From positions 3,906,001-3,970,000 of the forward strand of contig CP044131.1 in the NCBI GenBank assembly GCA_008727115.1: a stretch of 64,000 nucleotides of DNA, read 5' to 3'. Origin of the DNA: Comamonas testosteroni (GTDB lineage: Bacteria > Pseudomonadota > Gammaproteobacteria > Burkholderiales > Burkholderiaceae_C). Position numbers and translations under genes: made by a program. Under the pieces are notes generated by a model, which saw nothing but the letters and a program-made list of their open reading frames with translations, ran no database searches and was not told where the DNA came from. Positions 33,672 to 42,555 of this stretch are shown here, piece after piece; within the stretch, counting starts at the first letter, position 1, and each line of letters opens with the position of its first letter.

Positions 33672-34253
33672 ATGGCAGGCAAGAAGATTCTGATGATTTG
33701 CGGCGACTACTGCGAGGACTACGAAACCATGGTGCCGTTTCAGGCGCTGCTGGCCGTGGGTCATACCGTGCACGCCGTCTGCCCCGACAAAAAAGCGGGC
33801 GACCAGATCAAGACCGCGATTCACGACTTTGAAGGTGCGCAGACCTACAGCGAAAAGCCGGGGCACAACTTCACGCTCAACGCCACCTTTGCCGATGTGA
33901 AGGCGGCCGACTACGACGCCCTGGTCATCCCCGGCGGCCGAGGCCCCGAGTATCTGCGTGGCTATGAAAGCGTGCGCGCCGCCGTGCGCCACTTCTTCGA
34001 CACCAACAAGCCCGTGGCCGCCGTCTGCCACGGTGCGCAGTTGCTGGCCGGTGCCGGCGTGCTCAAGGGACGTACCTGCTCGGCCTACCCCGCCTGCCGT
34101 GCCGAGGTGGAGCTGGCCGGCGGCACCTATGCCGACATCCCCGTCGATCAAGCCCACACCGAGGGCAATCTGGTCAGTGCACCGGCGTGGCCCGCGCATC
34201 CGGCCTGGATTGCGCAGTTTCTGGCGCTGCTGGGCACGAAGATTTCTCACTAA
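33672..34253 (+). CDS. DJ-1/PfpI family protein
   Basis: 193 aa from the ATG at 33672, with AAGGAGA upstream. The class I glutamine-amidotransferase-like fold is seen: [13 protein letters not shown] at the start, [13 protein letters not shown] in the middle, and the nucleophile elbow [13 protein letters not shown] with Cys followed by His. Members act as glyoxalases, deglycases or stress proteins; the activity here is not determined. A terminator separates it from the next gene. Confidence 0.93.
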   Translation: MAGKKILMICGDYCEDYETMVPFQALLAVGHTVHAVCPDKKAGDQIKTAIHDFEGAQTYSEKPGHNFTLNATFADVKAADYDALVIPGGRGPEYLRGYESVRAAVRHFFDTNKPVAAVCHGAQLLAGAGVLKGRTCSAYPACRAEVELAGGTYADIPVDQAHTEGNLVSAPAWPAHPAWIAQFLALLGTKISH

Positions 34254-34264
34254 AAACCACCTTT

Positions 34265-34294
34265 AACGCTTTTCCATCAAGCACAAGCAGCTAT
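34265..34294. repeat. Short dispersed repeat family 2 copy
   Basis: AACGCTTTTCCATCAAGC followed by ACAAGCAGCTAT, 11 bp after the DJ-1 gene stop. Confidence 0.6.
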
Positions 34295-34337
34295 GGTTTC
34301 AGGAGTTTTCTAAGCCAGCCGCTTGACGAAGCACTCA

Positions 34338-34362
34338 CCGGGCCACACCATGGCCCGGTTTT
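34338..34362 (+). terminator. Rho-independent terminator
   Basis: CCGGGCC/GGCCCGG arms with a 7-nt loop and TTTT, 85 bp after the DJ-1 gene and 20 bp before the ribbon-helix-helix gene. Confidence 0.75.
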
Positions 34363-34381
34363 GCTTTGAGAGGTTTACGCC

Positions 34382-34729
34382 ATGTGCCAGGTCTTTATCA
34401 GCGCCGACCCACAACTCTGGGCCCACAAAGCCCGCTCCATCCGGCTGCATGGCGTGGCCACCAGCATCCGGCTGGAAAACCTGTTCTGGCAGGTGCTTGA
34501 AGAGATTGCCGCGCGCGACGGCTACACGGTGCCCCAGCTCTGCACCAAGCTCTATGACGAGCTGCTGGTCGAGCGCGGCGCGGTGGACAACTTCAGCTCT
34601 TTTCTGCGCGTGTGCTGCACGCGCTACCTGGCGTTGCAACTGTCGGGGGAAATTCCGCAGAACATGGGCATTCCCATTCGCGCCCTCTCCAGCAGCGCAG
34701 TGCGCAAGCCAGCGGCGCTGGCGCACTGA
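34382..34729 (+). CDS. Ribbon-helix-helix domain protein
   Basis: 115 aa. The segment KARSIRLHGVATSIRLENLFWQVLEEIAARDGY (read from about 16 to 48) fits the RHH_4 family: a beta strand followed by two helices, with a likely DNA-binding ribbon. The C-terminal half forms further helices (FSSFLRVCCTRYLALQL). It may be a small DNA-binding regulator; the target is unknown. It lies right after a terminator, so it probably has its own promoter. Confidence 0.8.
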   Translation: MCQVFISADPQLWAHKARSIRLHGVATSIRLENLFWQVLEEIAARDGYTVPQLCTKLYDELLVERGAVDNFSSFLRVCCTRYLALQLSGEIPQNMGIPIRALSSSAVRKPAALAH

Positions 34730-34750
34730 GAGCCACACAAGGCAGCCCCT

Positions 34751-35224
34751 TCAGCGCAGGTACACCGCCTCCAGCCGCAGCAACACCTGTCCGTCAGCAT
34801 CGCTGAGCAGCAGCTTCTGACCCTGAATCGAATAGCTGTTCACCTTGGGCAAGGTGGCGAGAAGCACCTGCTCCATGCGCCCGCCCTGCGCACAAGCCAT
34901 GCGTGTGGTGGCAACGGCTGACAGCTGCAGCCAGCGCCCGTCCAGGCTGTAGCTACCCTGCAGTCGATTGCAGCCGCCCGCACCGTGAAAACGCCCGCTT
35001 CCCTCTTGCAAAACCAGATGCGCTTCGGGCTGATTGTCAAAAGCACCGACATGCGGTCCATTGCCAATCTGATGCAGCTTCCAGTACGTATTGAGCAGCG
35101 GCGCAGGGGTCGCCTCCATGGCTTCTGCCTCTGAGGGCACAGGCAAGGCAGCGCAGCCCGCCAACACCCAGAACATGCACAGGCTGCTGATGCCCATGCG
35201 AAATTGCTTCAAATTAAGGAGCAT
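34751..35224 (-). CDS. META-domain lipoprotein
   Basis: 157 aa from the ATG at 35224; ATGs at 35242 and 35197 are alternatives. The N-terminus (LKQFRMGISSLCMFWVLAGC) is a lipoprotein signal with lipobox LAGC. The rest is one META domain: NTYWKLHQIGN, then GRFHGAGGCNRLQGSY and the TRMACAQG block. Such proteins (compare HslJ) are envelope proteins linked to heat or drug stress. It is convergent with the ribbon-helix-helix gene. Confidence 0.88.
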   Translation of the reverse strand: MLLNLKQFRMGISSLCMFWVLAGCAALPVPSEAEAMEATPAPLLNTYWKLHQIGNGPHVGAFDNQPEAHLVLQEGSGRFHGAGGCNRLQGSYSLDGRWLQLSAVATTRMACAQGGRMEQVLLATLPKVNSYSIQGQKLLLSDADGQVLLRLEAVYLR

Positions 35225-35308
35225 AAAGGGCTTGGTGTACATAAAAATCTCATTCAAAACGCATTGAAATGCTGCATCAAAAGTCGCATCAAGCTCCTTT
35301 TTCAGGAG

Positions 35309-36094
35309 TTATCGCCCAATACCGGGGGCACCGGGCAAGCCCTGGTAGTAGTGACCTGTGGTCATGCCGCCATCCACCACGATTTCTGCACCCACCATAT
35401 AAGCCGACTCATCACTGGCCAGAAACAGCGTGGCTGCGGCAACCTCGTGCGGCTCGGCAACCCGCTGAAGCGGAATATTGGTAAAGCCCTGGTTGACCTC
35501 ATCGCGCCCACGCTGACCGGGGTTGCCCATGGCGGTGTCCATACCACCGGGCAGTACCGCATTCACACGCACACCGCGGTGCCCCAGTTCCATGGCTGCC
35601 ACCTTGGTCAGACCGCGCACGCCCCATTTGCTCGAGGCGTAAGCCGCCAGCCCATTCGCGCCCTTCATGCCATCCACCGACGAGATGTTGACGATGGAGC
35701 CGCGCCCGCGCTCGACCATGCCGGGTGCAACCGCCTTGATGCCCAGAAACTCGCCCACCAGATTGACTTTGAGCACGCGCTCATAGTCCGCCAGCGAGGT
35801 GTCGAGCAAGGTCTTGAACATCAGCACGCCTGCGTTATTGACCAGTACATCGACAGGTCCCAGATCTCGCTCCACGCTTTGCAGCAGCGCAGCCCAGGAC
35901 TCTTCGCTGCTCACGTCATGGTGATAAAAGCGCGCCGCATCTCCCAGCTCCTGCGCCAGCTTCCGGCCTTCCTCATCCAGAAGGTCTGCCACAGCCACCT
36001 TGGCGCCCTGCTCCACAAACAGCCGGCAAGTCGCAGCGCCCATGCCACGCGCTGCGCCTGTGATGATGGCGGTCTTGCCTGCCAGTCGATTCAT
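35309..36094 (-). CDS. Short-chain dehydrogenase/reductase
   Basis: 261 aa classical SDR. The cofactor motif is TGAARGMG (12-19), with NNAG at 86-89. The catalytic residues are Ser139, Tyr152 and Lys156 (AAYASSK). Asp36 after strand 2 (VAVADLLD) favours NAD(H). Overall it resembles 3-alpha/20-beta-hydroxysteroid dehydrogenases, but the substrate cannot be read from the sequence. AGAGGAGA precedes the ATG. It stands alone on the minus strand. Confidence 0.93.
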   Translation of the reverse strand: MNRLAGKTAIITGAARGMGAATCRLFVEQGAKVAVADLLDEEGRKLAQELGDAARFYHHDVSSEESWAALLQSVERDLGPVDVLVNNAGVLMFKTLLDTSLADYERVLKVNLVGEFLGIKAVAPGMVERGRGSIVNISSVDGMKGANGLAAYASSKWGVRGLTKVAAMELGHRGVRVNAVLPGGMDTAMGNPGQRGRDEVNQGFTNIPLQRVAEPHEVAAATLFLASDESAYMVGAEIVVDGGMTTGHYYQGLPGAPGIGR

Positions 36095-36242
36095 GGTCTG
36101 TCTCCTCTAGGGCAGTGCCTTTGCTGCCCAGTCGTCATGCACACAGTTTTCAAAGCCTTGTCCATTATTGGGGCCAGCCCGGGCCTGCCTGCGCCATCGG
36201 CCTTGCTCGCATGTACCTAGGCAAAACAGAGGTTGCGCCGCT

Positions 36243-38087
36243 TTACTCCCGGCGCTCGGCAGGCTTTATCGCAGGCGGTGGTTCAGACGCCTCCTCCACA
36301 ACCACTTCAGGCGCTTCGGGCGTACTTTCGCCGCCCATGTCCTGGGACGACTCCAGAGAGCGGTCTTCCTCGCCCATCGCTTCAGAGTTCAGTCGCTCTG
36401 CTGCAGGCCGGAAGTCCCAGATAGAACCACCGGGCAGAGGCTTGATCTCCTGCCCCGCTCCATCGGCCAGCCCCACCAGCAAAGCGCGCCCGTCCGGCAG
36501 CACGCGGAAGTCGCCAAAGCGGCCCTGTGCAAAGTGCTCGCCCTGCCCCTCGGGGAAGAAGTAGGCATCCGTGACCAGCACCCAGCGCCCTTTGAGCCGC
36601 TTGAGCGGCAAGAGGATCTCCCCCTCGCCCACCGCCTGGCTGTCGCGCGCCAGCGCCTTGATGAAGGCAACGCCCTGTGCATCCACTCCGGCCAGGACAT
36701 GGGCCACCGGACCTTGTATTGTTTCCAGGCCCGTCAGCACATCGGGCGGCAAATCAAAGCGCAGCGCCATGTAGTCGCCCTGCATCAGCGATCGCGGATC
36801 CACAGGCACCAGGGGCACCAGAATGCGCTGGCCTTGGGCAATGACCTGCTCCTTGCCGCGCACATCCCAGTTGACCACCCCAAAGATCAGCACGGCGCCC
36901 AGCAGCACCCAGACCCACCTGGGCTTGGGCGTTTCGCTAGCCAACGCCGCTGGCTCGTGCCGGACGCCACGCCTGGGCCACAGCAGACCGATCAACAGCA
37001 GGGTCCCCAGCGCTGCCAAACCCAGACCCTTGATCGCCAGAGGCCAGCTCAGCACATAGTAAAAATGCCCCAGAAAACTCAAGGCAGCCAGCGCGCACAA
37101 GACGGCAATCCGCCAGCGGCCCGCCATCAAGGCCCCCGCAGCGATCAGACTCACAGCCCCCAGCCCGGGGCTGAACCACGCGCATATCGCCAGCAAAACC
37201 CCGACCAGCACGAGCACATATTGCAGCTCTGCGTCCAGCAACTGGCGCTGTCGCCAGACACGCAGCAGCCAGGCTGTTGCCAGCAGCACCGCCAGCACAT
37301 CCAGCCCTCGCGCAAGCCAAAGCAGCCAGCGCCAGCTCTGCAGGACTTCATGGTTCCACCAGATGCTGCCCAGCAAACTGGAGGCTGACATGCCATAGTC
37401 CATCAGCACCATGATGAACAGCAGCCCCACAACGGCCGCATCGGCAAACACTGCCCAGCGCAGTTGCGTCCACCATGGCGGTGGCGTCATTCCGGACTTT
37501 TCCAGTCGCTGCACTTCACCGCGCAGCCACAGGCACCAGAGCAAAGCGATCAGCTGACAGCCCAGCAGCACGGGAGCCATCCAGATACTCCAGCGCTGCA
37601 GCGTAAAGCACATGCCGTAGACCGCCACTGCCCAGCCCACGCCCATGACGGCCTGAATCCAGCGCACATTGGCCAGCCAGGCCCCCAGCAACTGCAACAC
37701 TGCGGCGCAGGAGAAAAGCAGCAGCATGCTCTGGCGGGTCTCAAAGTCCTCCAGACCCAGCTTAAACAGCAACAGTCCCAGGCCCAGGCCCCAGAGCACC
37801 AGCCCTGCGCAACTGACGAAAGCCTGCTCGGCCCGTCGCAGCAAAGCCCCTGCAACCGCCAGCATGAGCACCGCAAAAACGGTACCGCCCACTCCCTCCA
37901 TCAGCTCACTCCAGGCCAGCAGCAAGAACGCCGCTACCGGTAGCGTGCAAACCAGCACACCCAGCATGACCATGGCAATGACCAAGGGCGAAGGCTCTTC
38001 CCTGTCCTGCGCGGGCCAATCGCTTTGCACCAGTTGCTGCGCACGGGCCTGTGCCCACCAAGCAGGCCGTGATTGAAAGCGATTCAT
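36243..38087 (-). CDS. DUF4401-like membrane protein with C-terminal GDYXXLXY domain
   Basis: 614 aa. Residues about 35-400 hold roughly 11-12 transmembrane helices of the DUF4401 type. The C-terminal part (about 405-570) is the GDYXXLXY domain, with the motif GDYMALRF at 437-444 and the typical lead-in ILVPLVPVDPRSLMQ. The tail after 575 is Glu/Pro-rich. In other bacteria the two domains are often separate genes, so this is a fusion. It overlaps the DUF2157 gene by 4 bp (ATGA), which implies translational coupling. Function is unknown. Confidence 0.88.
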   Translation of the reverse strand: MNRFQSRPAWWAQARAQQLVQSDWPAQDREEPSPLVIAMVMLGVLVCTLPVAAFLLLAWSELMEGVGGTVFAVLMLAVAGALLRRAEQAFVSCAGLVLWGLGLGLLLFKLGLEDFETRQSMLLLFSCAAVLQLLGAWLANVRWIQAVMGVGWAVAVYGMCFTLQRWSIWMAPVLLGCQLIALLWCLWLRGEVQRLEKSGMTPPPWWTQLRWAVFADAAVVGLLFIMVLMDYGMSASSLLGSIWWNHEVLQSWRWLLWLARGLDVLAVLLATAWLLRVWRQRQLLDAELQYVLVLVGVLLAICAWFSPGLGAVSLIAAGALMAGRWRIAVLCALAALSFLGHFYYVLSWPLAIKGLGLAALGTLLLIGLLWPRRGVRHEPAALASETPKPRWVWVLLGAVLIFGVVNWDVRGKEQVIAQGQRILVPLVPVDPRSLMQGDYMALRFDLPPDVLTGLETIQGPVAHVLAGVDAQGVAFIKALARDSQAVGEGEILLPLKRLKGRWVLVTDAYFFPEGQGEHFAQGRFGDFRVLPDGRALLVGLADGAGQEIKPLPGGSIWDFRPAAERLNSEAMGEEDRSLESSQDMGGESTPEAPEVVVEEASEPPPAIKPAERRE

Positions 38088-39097
38088 GCAGCCTCCTTGA
38101 GGGTGGATGGCTGCTCGGAACGCATGCGCTGCTGCACGCTGAGCAGGCAGCGCACCGAAACCGCAATACAGCCCAGTGTCACCAAGCCAAAAATCAGCAG
38201 CATGACTTCGCCCCCGCTCTCAAACAGCCAGCGGGCCAGCGAGGACAGCAGCAGAACATTGACCGCCAGCATTGCCAGGCAGGCCGTCACAAAGTCCTGA
38301 AAACGGCCCCACAAAGACAGCCACAACACACCGCCAACCAGCACCACCACCAGCCCCAGAATCAGGCCGGATGCATCTCCCCTGGTTGCCAGCAACTGCG
38401 TCATGCCCATTCCAGACCATGCGGCCAGAGCGCAGCCCACCGCCGTGCGATGCGACCACCAGCCTATATGACCGTCCTGCCCCTTCACACGCAGCGCAGG
38501 CACCAGGGACAGCAAGGCGGGGCAGATGGCCAACAGCAACCACAGCCCCAGGTTCAGGCCGATCTGAGAAAGAGAAGACGACTGCTCAAACAGCACATCT
38601 GCCCAATCCAAACGGCCCGTCCACATCACCAGCCCCGTCGCAACAATCAGCACCCACAGCAGCCAGAGAACATCGCTACGGGCCGCAGCGACCCACACCA
38701 GAGACAGCGCAGCCCAGGCTGCAAACAGATGCCAGGCATCGGCCCCCGTCTGGTAGGTCTGCCCCACGAAAGCCAGCAACCCGCCCAACACCAGCGTTGC
38801 ACACAGCAAGGCGGCATTCCGGGCACGCGGCCAGACGCAGGCTGCGAGTACGCTCAGCGCCAGCGCCGCCTCGATCAGCCCCAGTCGAAACATGCGCGAC
38901 TGCTCCTGCCAATTGGCGGCAACCCAGAAAATCAGCCCGCTGGCCAGCAGCAGTCCCGCGACCCAAAGCAGTCCCTTGCGCACCAGCGCGGCCAGATTCA
39001 GGGGCTGTGCTGGCGATACCGCCAGCTGGTAGAGCTGCGCCATGCGCCCATCGCCGGCAGGCAGTTGGCGCGCCGCTTGATACAGATTGGGATCCAT
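38084..39097 (-). CDS. DUF2157 membrane protein
   Basis: 337 aa. The cytoplasmic N-terminus (about 1-40) is followed by around ten hydrophobic segments. VRKGLLWVAGLLLASGLIFW and FVGQTYQTGADAWHLFAAWA are typical of DUF2157. The family is usually encoded with GDYXXLXY and DUF4401 proteins, and that is so here, with a 4-bp overlap. Function is unknown; an envelope complex of the products is a reasonable inference. The NERD gene ends 60 bp upstream. Confidence 0.88.
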   Translation of the reverse strand: MDPNLYQAARQLPAGDGRMAQLYQLAVSPAQPLNLAALVRKGLLWVAGLLLASGLIFWVAANWQEQSRMFRLGLIEAALALSVLAACVWPRARNAALLCATLVLGGLLAFVGQTYQTGADAWHLFAAWAALSLVWVAAARSDVLWLLWVLIVATGLVMWTGRLDWADVLFEQSSSLSQIGLNLGLWLLLAICPALLSLVPALRVKGQDGHIGWWSHRTAVGCALAAWSGMGMTQLLATRGDASGLILGLVVVLVGGVLWLSLWGRFQDFVTACLAMLAVNVLLLSSLARWLFESGGEVMLLIFGLVTLGCIAVSVRCLLSVQQRMRSEQPSTLKEAA

Positions 39098-39157
39098 CAA
39101 TATCTCCGTTTCAAGCTGAGCATCATGCAGACAAGCGCTGCACCTGCCAACCCGCGG

Positions 39158-40150
39158 CTATGGGCTGCTGCGTACAAACTGGCAGGCCGCAGCATTGGTG
39201 CAGCGCCAGATGGCCTGCCCTGCCAGCGGACCGCGCTGCATCAACAGCTTGCGCAGCGGCCATGTGCACTGCGGGCATACCGGCACGTCATCCACCTGCC
39301 TGACTGCCTCCGCTTCCGTTTTCGCTTCCGCGGGTGCTTTGGGTAGCACTTCCCGATCAGTTTTTGGAATGGCTTGAGTCACCGTTGGAGCTAGAGCCGC
39401 CACAGGCTCCAGCAGAATATCCACGGTCTCAGGAGCCACCGGCCTGACGGGCTCGGCCTGCACATCCGGCTCCAGCTTCGCCCGGGTGCGGCGCACCTGT
39501 TTGGCGGATTGCAGTTGCTTCACATGGGCCACATGCCGCTTGTCGGTTGCGCGGCCTGGCTGCAGCTTCACCTCATCAAGCTTGTCCAGCCACATCTGCA
39601 TCTGCTCCGGACTCCAGACGGTCTGATCAAAGCTCTGGATATAGGCTGCAAAGCCATCGCCACGCGTGACCTGAGGCGGCATCTCGGTCTTGAACTCGCA
39701 GTCGCCCACAAAGGCGATGACCGAATGCACATGTGCGGACTCCATGCCCAGCAACTCCTGCAAGGTCTTGATGTGCTTGTAGTTCTGGCGCAGCGGGTTC
39801 TGAAACTTGCTGCGCTTCTTGAAAATCTGCTGCGTCCACTCGCGCTGCTTTTCGGTGCCAAAAATCCAGCCCTGGAAGTTCTTGGTCTCCAGCACAAACA
39901 GGCCATAGGGCGAGAAGATCAGATGATCGATCTGCGTGCTGCCGCCATCCGCTGTGGGCAGGGTGACGTTGTGCAGATCCACATAGATCAGCGGATTGAG
40001 CCGCTGCGCAATCAGCCGCTGCACCGCCCTCTCCCCGCGCCAGCCCTTGAAGCGCGGCGAGCGCAACACGCCTGCCAGGGCCATGAAGACCAGTGCCAGC
40101 CCCAGATACAAAAACAGGCCATTAAAGGCCACTGAAAAGATCTGATCCAT
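39158..40150 (-). CDS. NERD-domain protein with C-terminal zinc ribbon
   Basis: 330 aa from the ATG at 40150. An N-terminal transmembrane helix (about 5-28) is followed by a NERD domain (about 35-145) with GERAVQRLI, QIDHLIFSPYGLFVLETKN and the downstream Trp-containing segment. The D...E.K triad is the nuclease-like core (Asp in QIDH; Glu and Lys in LETKN). After a Pro/Glu/Ala linker, a four-cysteine ribbon occurs at about 280-318 (CPQCTWPL ... WRCTNAAACQF), as in topoisomerase-type zinc fingers. A membrane-anchored nucleic-acid-binding or nuclease role is inferred. Confidence 0.88.
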   Translation of the reverse strand: MDQIFSVAFNGLFLYLGLALVFMALAGVLRSPRFKGWRGERAVQRLIAQRLNPLIYVDLHNVTLPTADGGSTQIDHLIFSPYGLFVLETKNFQGWIFGTEKQREWTQQIFKKRSKFQNPLRQNYKHIKTLQELLGMESAHVHSVIAFVGDCEFKTEMPPQVTRGDGFAAYIQSFDQTVWSPEQMQMWLDKLDEVKLQPGRATDKRHVAHVKQLQSAKQVRRTRAKLEPDVQAEPVRPVAPETVDILLEPVAALAPTVTQAIPKTDREVLPKAPAEAKTEAEAVRQVDDVPVCPQCTWPLRKLLMQRGPLAGQAIWRCTNAAACQFVRSSP

Positions 40151-40194
40151 ACCCACCACGTCAAAAACTGGTGCAACCGGAAACAAGAGACGGC

Positions 40195-40280
40195 GAGCAA
40201 GCGCCGCCGCGCAGCGAGGCTGTCGTCCCCCTCCGGCGCTATGCGCCAGAGAGGGGGAAGCGGCGCAGCCGCTCAGGGGG
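40195..40280 (-). repeat. Structured intergenic repeat family 1, copy 2 (after thioredoxin gene)
   Basis: Same layout as the other copies, read with the thioredoxin gene: CACCCCCTGAGCGGC hairpin, TTCCCCCTCTCT paired to GGAGGGGGAC, then a CGCTGCGCGGCGGCG tail and TTGCTC. It begins about 5 bp after the stop. Confidence 0.85.
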
Positions 40281-40285
40281 TGTGA

Positions 40286-41236
40286 TCAGTTCAACGCCAT
40301 GCTCAAGCGGCGGCGATAGCTGTTGACCAGCGCCGTCGCCTCATCCTGCTCGGCATTGCCTTTGCCCAGCAGCTCGATGCCGCCAGCGGTCTTGCCGGGC
40401 ACGGCGTCCTGCTTCTTGGGCTTGGGAGGAGTCAGCAGTTCCAGCACGGCCACGATGAGCTTGCGAGCAGCCTGCCCGTTCCACTCCTTGTCGCGCATGA
40501 TGATTTCCAGCAGCTCGTCCATGGACAGCGTCCACTGGCTGTGGGCCAGCAGGGCGCGGGCGCGGCCAAAGCGGGCGTCAAAGTCGCGCTTGTTAGCTTC
40601 GATCAAGGCATCGAACTTAGCCACATCGGCGTTGTCGTCCTGCATGGCGAACTCCAACGCCTTGAGCCACTGGTTCAGCGCCTCAAAGCGCAGCGGCTGG
40701 GGAATGCGCTTGATGGGCTCGGCCAGCAAGGCGTGGGCTTCGTCAAAGCTGCCAGTGGCAATCAAGAGGCGCACATAGTCAAAGCGGGCATCGTCATTGG
40801 CGGGATCGGCGGCCAGCGCATCGGCCAGCTTTTGCAGTGCGGCCTGGGTGTCACCGGACTCCAGCAGAGCCTGCGCTTCGTCCGCTTCGGCTTCCGCCAT
40901 CAGCGCGCCTTCGGAGGGCAGATGCTTGTCGAGGAACTCGCGCAGCTTGCCTTCGGGCTGAGCGCCCATGAAGCCGTCCACAGGCTTGCCGCCCATCATC
41001 AGCACACAGGTGGGGATGGAGCGGATACCGAACATGCTGGCCAGCTGCTGCTCCTGGTCGGAGTCGATCTTGACCAGCTTGAAGCGGCCTGCATACGCTT
41101 CTTCCAGCTTCTCCAGCACCGGGCCCAGCGTCTTGCAGGGACCGCACCAGGGTGCCCAGAAGTCCACCAGCACAGGCACGGCCATTGAGGCTGCTACAAC
41201 TTCGGCTTCAAAATTCTCGATGGTGACGTCAATCAT
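40286..41236 (-). CDS. Thioredoxin-TPR protein (CnoX/YbbN type)
   Basis: 316 aa from the ATG at 41236. The N-terminal thioredoxin domain (1-105) has the redox motif WCGPC at 30-34 and the cis-Pro in IRSIPT. The rest is helical repeats of the TPR_20 type (about 125-290). E. coli CnoX has a degraded active site (SxxC); here both cysteines are kept, so redox activity is likely. CnoX acts as a holdase that passes clients to GroEL and DnaK. It stands alone, followed by a family 1 repeat. Confidence 0.93.
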   Translation of the reverse strand: MIDVTIENFEAEVVAASMAVPVLVDFWAPWCGPCKTLGPVLEKLEEAYAGRFKLVKIDSDQEQQLASMFGIRSIPTCVLMMGGKPVDGFMGAQPEGKLREFLDKHLPSEGALMAEAEADEAQALLESGDTQAALQKLADALAADPANDDARFDYVRLLIATGSFDEAHALLAEPIKRIPQPLRFEALNQWLKALEFAMQDDNADVAKFDALIEANKRDFDARFGRARALLAHSQWTLSMDELLEIIMRDKEWNGQAARKLIVAVLELLTPPKPKKQDAVPGKTAGGIELLGKGNAEQDEATALVNSYRRRLSMALN

Positions 41237-41556
41237 GTGATTCCCAATGCTGCTTGCGCGACCGCACTGACGGCTGCGCTGAAGATTCTTGCAAGCCGGC
41301 CTTCGCACCCTTGGTGCCAGCCGGGCGATGCTGCGATTCTCTACGCAAATACGCTGCGGCAATTCATAGGCCGAGGAGGCAAGGGCTTTTGCTCTGCAAA
41401 TGAAAGCACCTGGCGCTTGTTGTCATTGGATTTCAACCTCTTTGACTTCACAAAGCATTGGGAGACTTGCGCTTAAAGCTCCTGTTTTGAGAGCCATTGC
41501 CCCATGAGGCCGACCTGCACCTCAGCTATATTGCCTGCCAACCAAGGAGCGCAGAC
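41237..41556. other. Divergent intergenic region, no gene seen
   Basis: A 320-bp gap between the thioredoxin-TPR gene (minus) and the ABC ATPase gene (plus). It should hold both promoters. I see no gene, strong hairpin or repeat. The only clear site is the AAGGAG at 41544-41549 that sets the ATPase start. Confidence 0.5.
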
Positions 41557-42555
41557 TTGATTGAAGTTTCACAACTGGTGTTTGAATATCCGGGCCACCG
41601 CGCACTCGATGGCGTGAGCCTGTCCATCGCCGCCGGCAGCGTCACCGCACTGGTCGGCCCCAATGGCGCAGGCAAGTCCACATTGATGCGCTGCATCGCC
41701 GGGCTGGAGCAGCCGCTGTCGGGGCAGATCCATGTCAAAGGCCTGTCCGTAGAGGAGCAGCCGCGCGAGGTGCACCGCCACCTCGGCTATCTGTCGGACT
41801 TTTACGGCCTCTATGACCGTCTCAGCGTCACGCGCTGCCTGCAGTACTCGGCCCTGTCCATGGGCGTGGATCCCGCGCAGGTCGCTGTCCGCGTGCAGCA
41901 GGTGGCCGCGCAACTGGGCCTGACCGAGCTGCTGCACCGCCACCCGACCGAACTCTCGCGCGGCCAGCGCCAGCGCGTGGCCATCGGCCAGGCCATCGTG
42001 CACCAGCCCAGCGTGCTGCTGCTGGACGAGCCGGCCAGCGGTCTGGACCCCGATGCGCGCAGCAGCCTCTCCCAGCTGTTTCGCCAGCTGCAGGCACAGG
42101 GCATGACGCTGATCGTCTCCAGCCACATCCTCAGCGAGCTGGACGAGTACTGCACGCATATTCTGAGCATTCGCAATGGCCGCATCGAAAGCCACGAGGC
42201 TTTGCAAAGCGCGGACAACCTCAGTGCGGCCGCACAGGCCCAGACGGCACAGCAGCCCCAGCTCTATGCACTGGAAGTGGCCATGGAACAAAGTGACGGC
42301 TTTGAAGCCCGGTTGCGCCAGGCCTTGCTGAGCACGCAGGTGCAGGACTTCGACCTGAGTGGTCAGCGCCCGATTCAGTTGTGGCTGCCTGCCGCCGCCA
42401 GTGCCCGTGCGGCCTGGCTGGCCCAGCTGGTGCAGGCCGGCATTCCCGTCGCAGCGCTGTACCCGCTGCGTGAGCGCCTGCAAGACCGCTATGCGCGCAC
42501 CGCGCAGGCCAGAGACACCCATGGCCAAGGCCCCGTGAACAAGGAGCAAGCATGA
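41557..42555 (+). CDS. ABC transporter ATP-binding protein
   Basis: 332 aa from a TTG start at 41557, chosen because AAGGAG lies 7 bp upstream and the ABC fold begins at once (LIEVSQLVFEYPGH). Walker A is GPNGAGKST (34-42), signature LSRGQ (133-137), Walker B VLLLDEP (153-159), and an H-loop is in SSH. The C-terminal 100 residues are of the kind found in ABC-2 export and regulatory ATPases. It overlaps the permease gene by 4 bp. The exported substrate is unknown. Confidence 0.93.
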   Translation: MIEVSQLVFEYPGHRALDGVSLSIAAGSVTALVGPNGAGKSTLMRCIAGLEQPLSGQIHVKGLSVEEQPREVHRHLGYLSDFYGLYDRLSVTRCLQYSALSMGVDPAQVAVRVQQVAAQLGLTELLHRHPTELSRGQRQRVAIGQAIVHQPSVLLLDEPASGLDPDARSSLSQLFRQLQAQGMTLIVSSHILSELDEYCTHILSIRNGRIESHEALQSADNLSAAAQAQTAQQPQLYALEVAMEQSDGFEARLRQALLSTQVQDFDLSGQRPIQLWLPAAASARAAWLAQLVQAGIPVAALYPLRERLQDRYARTAQARDTHGQGPVNKEQA

